64,000 nt of DNA from an uncultured Roseibium sp. (GTDB taxonomy: Bacteria; Pseudomonadota; Alphaproteobacteria; Rhizobiales; Stappiaceae). The notes under the pieces are model-generated. The model ran no database searches. It was given only the letters and a program-made list of their open reading frames with translations, and was not told the origin of the DNA. Each line of letters starts with the position of its first letter. The stretch's first letter is position 1. The position numbers and the translations under genes were made by a program. Shown piece after piece: positions 62,137 to 64,000 of the stretch. The stretch is from positions 1,511,501 to 1,575,500 of the forward strand of contig NZ_OY780957.1 of assembly GCF_963675985.1 (NCBI RefSeq), in the 5' to 3' direction.

Positions 62137-63339
62137 ATGAATAAAAGTAAAATAAAGGCTGATATTGGAAGGTTGCTCGCGGGGTCGCCAATTCTTCGCC
62201 ACGGTGCCCGTATTTTTTTGCGTATCCGGACTGCAATCGCTCCACGCACCCAACCGTTCGTGGCCGTCCTGTCTTTGGGCGAAGTCATGCATGCCTATTC
62301 TGCTGCACGTGGTGTCAAGTCTCTTGGCCGACGCGTGCTTCTGATCACGGACACTCCACAGTTGCCGGAGATGGTTTACAGCGACGCCATTATCCTGCGG
62401 AATCCCCTGACGGATGCCGAGGCTGTTTTGGCGGAGCTGGAGGCCTTCAAGCTGGACGGTGTTCTGGTTTCGACCGATCACGTGCTGCTTCCGCTTCAGG
62501 ATAAAATTGCAAGCCGCTTCGATTTGATTTCTGTCGGGGCGGAAACAACCGTCTTCAATAATGACAAACTGGCCTGGCGCAACGCTCTTGCAGCGGAGGA
62601 CGTGCCCCAGCCCCGGTATTCATCCGACCCGGCCGTTTTTGATGGAAAAGCGTGTGTTCGCAAACCGCGTTTGGGTCACGGAAGCGAAGACGTCGTCGCA
62701 CTGAAAGCTGATGACGATAAGCGGCCCTACGCCGGCGAACAATATTACTTCGAAGAAGTCATGACGGGGGATCAATACGATTACGAAGGTATCGTTCGAA
62801 ACGGCCAAGTCCATATTTTCGCTCGGCTCTTTGAGAAATACCGGGAGCATAACGGGACTTTCGTTTCGCAATATTACATTTTCAATATGCCGATCGAGCC
62901 GGAAATCAAAGCGGCGCTGGACGCCTGCGCGCTGAAGACTTTGGCTGTCGCCAAGGTTCGCCATGGAGCTTTTCACATCGAGATGCGCATGAATGGCAAT
63001 CATGCGGTCCCGATTGACTTCGCCAATCGAATGAGCTCGGTGGAGCGCGGAGTAAGCTTCTGCATCAACAATGACTTTGCAAGAGCCCACGCGAGCTGCT
63101 TTGTTTCCGACGAACACCCGCTTCCGGTTACCGAGACCCGTCCGCTTTTCCAGTACTGGTGCTGGACAGAGGACGAATTCGAGCGTGCATCAGCAATCCG
63201 TGACGCAAATACCGATCGTGTTTTCGAAGCAAGAATGGTTCCGCACCGAATGAATGGCGAACAGTGTTTCGGAATGATCACGTTCTTTCATGACGATGCC
63301 CGGCAATTGCTCAAGATGGTCGAGAGCATCGCAAACTAA
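62137..63339 (+). CDS. ATP-grasp domain protein of unknown substrate
   Basis: A 400-residue protein with an ATP-grasp fold: an N-terminal Rossmann-like part (VLLITDTPQLPEMVYSDAII), the lid/ATP segment AWRNALAAEDVPQPRYSS, KACVRKPRLGHGSEDVVALK, a middle DYEGIVRNGQVHIFARLFEK and the metal-binding HIEMRMNGNHAVPIDFANRM. Such proteins ligate a carboxylate to an amine or thiol; the substrate is unknown. The gene is less G+C-rich than its surroundings and has A+T-rich flanks, hinting at transfer. No adjacent carrier protein, peptide or transporter gene explains it. Confidence 0.85.
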   Translation: MNKSKIKADIGRLLAGSPILRHGARIFLRIRTAIAPRTQPFVAVLSLGEVMHAYSAARGVKSLGRRVLLITDTPQLPEMVYSDAIILRNPLTDAEAVLAELEAFKLDGVLVSTDHVLLPLQDKIASRFDLISVGAETTVFNNDKLAWRNALAAEDVPQPRYSSDPAVFDGKACVRKPRLGHGSEDVVALKADDDKRPYAGEQYYFEEVMTGDQYDYEGIVRNGQVHIFARLFEKYREHNGTFVSQYYIFNMPIEPEIKAALDACALKTLAVAKVRHGAFHIEMRMNGNHAVPIDFANRMSSVERGVSFCINNDFARAHASCFVSDEHPLPVTETRPLFQYWCWTEDEFERASAIRDANTDRVFEARMVPHRMNGEQCFGMITFFHDDARQLLKMVESIAN

Positions 63340-63557
63340 TCTATTTGGTTTTGTGCCGAGGGCGCGGCGCTAGTGTCATCTAGGTGCTGAACAGGACGGC
63401 TTCTCGGGTTCGATCGACATTGAGCATCCCCACTTACATATGGCGATACGCATTGTACTGCTCGCTTGTGTTGAAGTTATTGTCTCAGATCAAGCTGGTT
63501 GAGATATATGTCACTTACCAAATGAAGGTGCGTGTATAATAGAAGGTTCTGATATTT
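63340..63557. other. A+T-richer gap without a recognisable gene
   Basis: No gene, repeat or hairpin of note was found. Positions 63460-63557 are A+T-rich. Confidence 0.5.
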
Positions 63558-64000
63558 TTAGTATAAATTCTCTCTAACTTCACCCATTATTTTAAGCATA
63601 ACTATTGCATCGTCGCTTGATATTTGTCCAGACCTAGCCGCGCGTTTAATGAGTTGCTGAGCTTCCCGGTCATCTGAACTGCGAATATTCACTCTCCAGC
63701 TTCCTAATGCTCTTTGGGCAGCCGGAGCCAGTTGATCCAGTTTAACTTTGCACTCATGCGCTTTTTTGACACTCAAGCTTTTGCCGACCAATCCCCCGAT
63801 AGCGCCGCCGATGACCGCTCCTTCGACACGACTGCGGTTGCCAAAGAGCAGCGCGCCGATGCCGGCGCCGGCCAGACCCGCCTTGGGGTCCAGAGCGCCG
63901 CCCAGAATCATTTGATCCAGTATCTTGTCGGTACAGATTGCTCTGCGGATGCCACTGCCGCAGTCACGAATGAGGCGCTCCTCCACACTGCCCCTTGGCA
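63558..64000 (-). CDS. Glycine-zipper protein, 5' part outside the window
   Basis: Minus-strand gene open to the right edge; at least 142 residues are visible from an in-frame GTG at 63986. Residues 37-72 hold a glycine zipper (AGLAGAGIGALLFGN and GAVIGGAIGGLVGKS), a membrane-inserting hairpin seen in outer-membrane-associated or surface proteins. The C-terminal 60 residues are helical and charged (DREAQQLIKRAARSGQISS). A signal peptide is expected but would lie beyond the edge. Function unknown. Confidence 0.65.
   Translation of the reverse strand, partial: PRGSVEERLIRDCGSGIRRAICTDKILDQMILGGALDPKAGLAGAGIGALLFGNRSRVEGAVIGGAIGGLVGKSLSVKKAHECKVKLDQLAPAAQRALGSWRVNIRSSDDREAQQLIKRAARSGQISSDDAIVMLKIMGEVRENLY

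Noticed and set aside
1..64000. CRISPR array, tRNA, rRNA or intact prophage
   Set aside because: No regularly spaced repeats, no cloverleaf-like sequence that I could find by eye, and no phage structural or integrase genes. A tRNA scan would settle the tRNA point.

Overview
The window is chromosomal-looking DNA from an alphaproteobacterium, most likely a marine Hyphomicrobiales member of the Roseibium/Labrenzia (Stappiaceae) type. That placement is an inference from the high G+C coding DNA, the alphaproteobacterial-style LexA box (GTTC-N7-GTTC), a Rhizobiales-style double-hairpin intergenic repeat, MmcB, and the gene repertoire as a whole. Coding density is high. I saw no rRNA, tRNA, CRISPR array, prophage or intact insertion sequence.

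Layout. 1-2.5 kb: a hybrid sensor kinase (cut by the left edge) convergent with a single-domain response regulator. 2.6-8.7 kb: pyrimidine uptake and catabolism, with an NMT1-type binding protein and the preT-preA dihydropyrimidine dehydrogenase genes. Both carry RutR-like operators in their upstream regions; an alpha/beta hydrolase and a LysE exporter lie between them. 8.7-19.5 kb: a D-xylose locus (xylF-xylH-xylG, then xylB-xylA). It is divergent from a ROK repressor whose gene overlaps, by ATGA junctions, a periplasmic di-heme c-type oxidoreductase and an FG-GAP/ASPIC-UnbV protein. 19.6-23.6 kb: a trehalose operon, otsB-GH15 glycosidase-otsA. 23.7-26.1 kb: the DNA-damage gene mmcB with a LexA box inside what looks like a leaderless promoter, a small exported protein and an alpha/beta hydrolase. 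26.1-31.6 kb: a five-gene sulfide/persulfide detoxification operon (two YeeE/YedE half-transporters, persulfide dioxygenase, Blh-SQR fusion, SulP) behind a BigR-like palindrome.

31.7-43.4 kb: mixed metabolism. This includes a DUF1176 protein, a DedA-PAP2-LssY membrane fusion, polyphosphate:AMP phosphotransferase, a class V aminotransferase, a LysR/NAD-epimerase divergent pair, N-formylglutamate amidohydrolase, an FAD oxidoreductase, and glutaryl-CoA dehydrogenase with its divergent LysR. 44.5-53.3 kb is the most reworked part: two different pairs of dispersed repeats, a frameshifted LysR remnant, and two fragments of an IS6-type transposase C terminus flanking a chemoreceptor gene. Between these are a PuuB-like oxidase, a LysR regulator, a HAD hydrolase and a YegS-like lipid kinase.

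53.3-64 kb: a ThDP enzyme, a small lipoprotein and an isoprenylcysteine-methyltransferase-like protein. Then comes a candidate signalling operon of an exported caspase-fold protease, a CHASE2 adenylate cyclase and a FecR-like periplasmic protein. A formamidase-family enzyme, an orphan ATP-grasp protein of lower G+C, and a glycine-zipper protein cut by the right edge complete the window. The caspase/CHASE2-cyclase/FecR-like set is the best candidate for an incompletely described system. The two RutR-like sites give the strongest sequence-based functional link.
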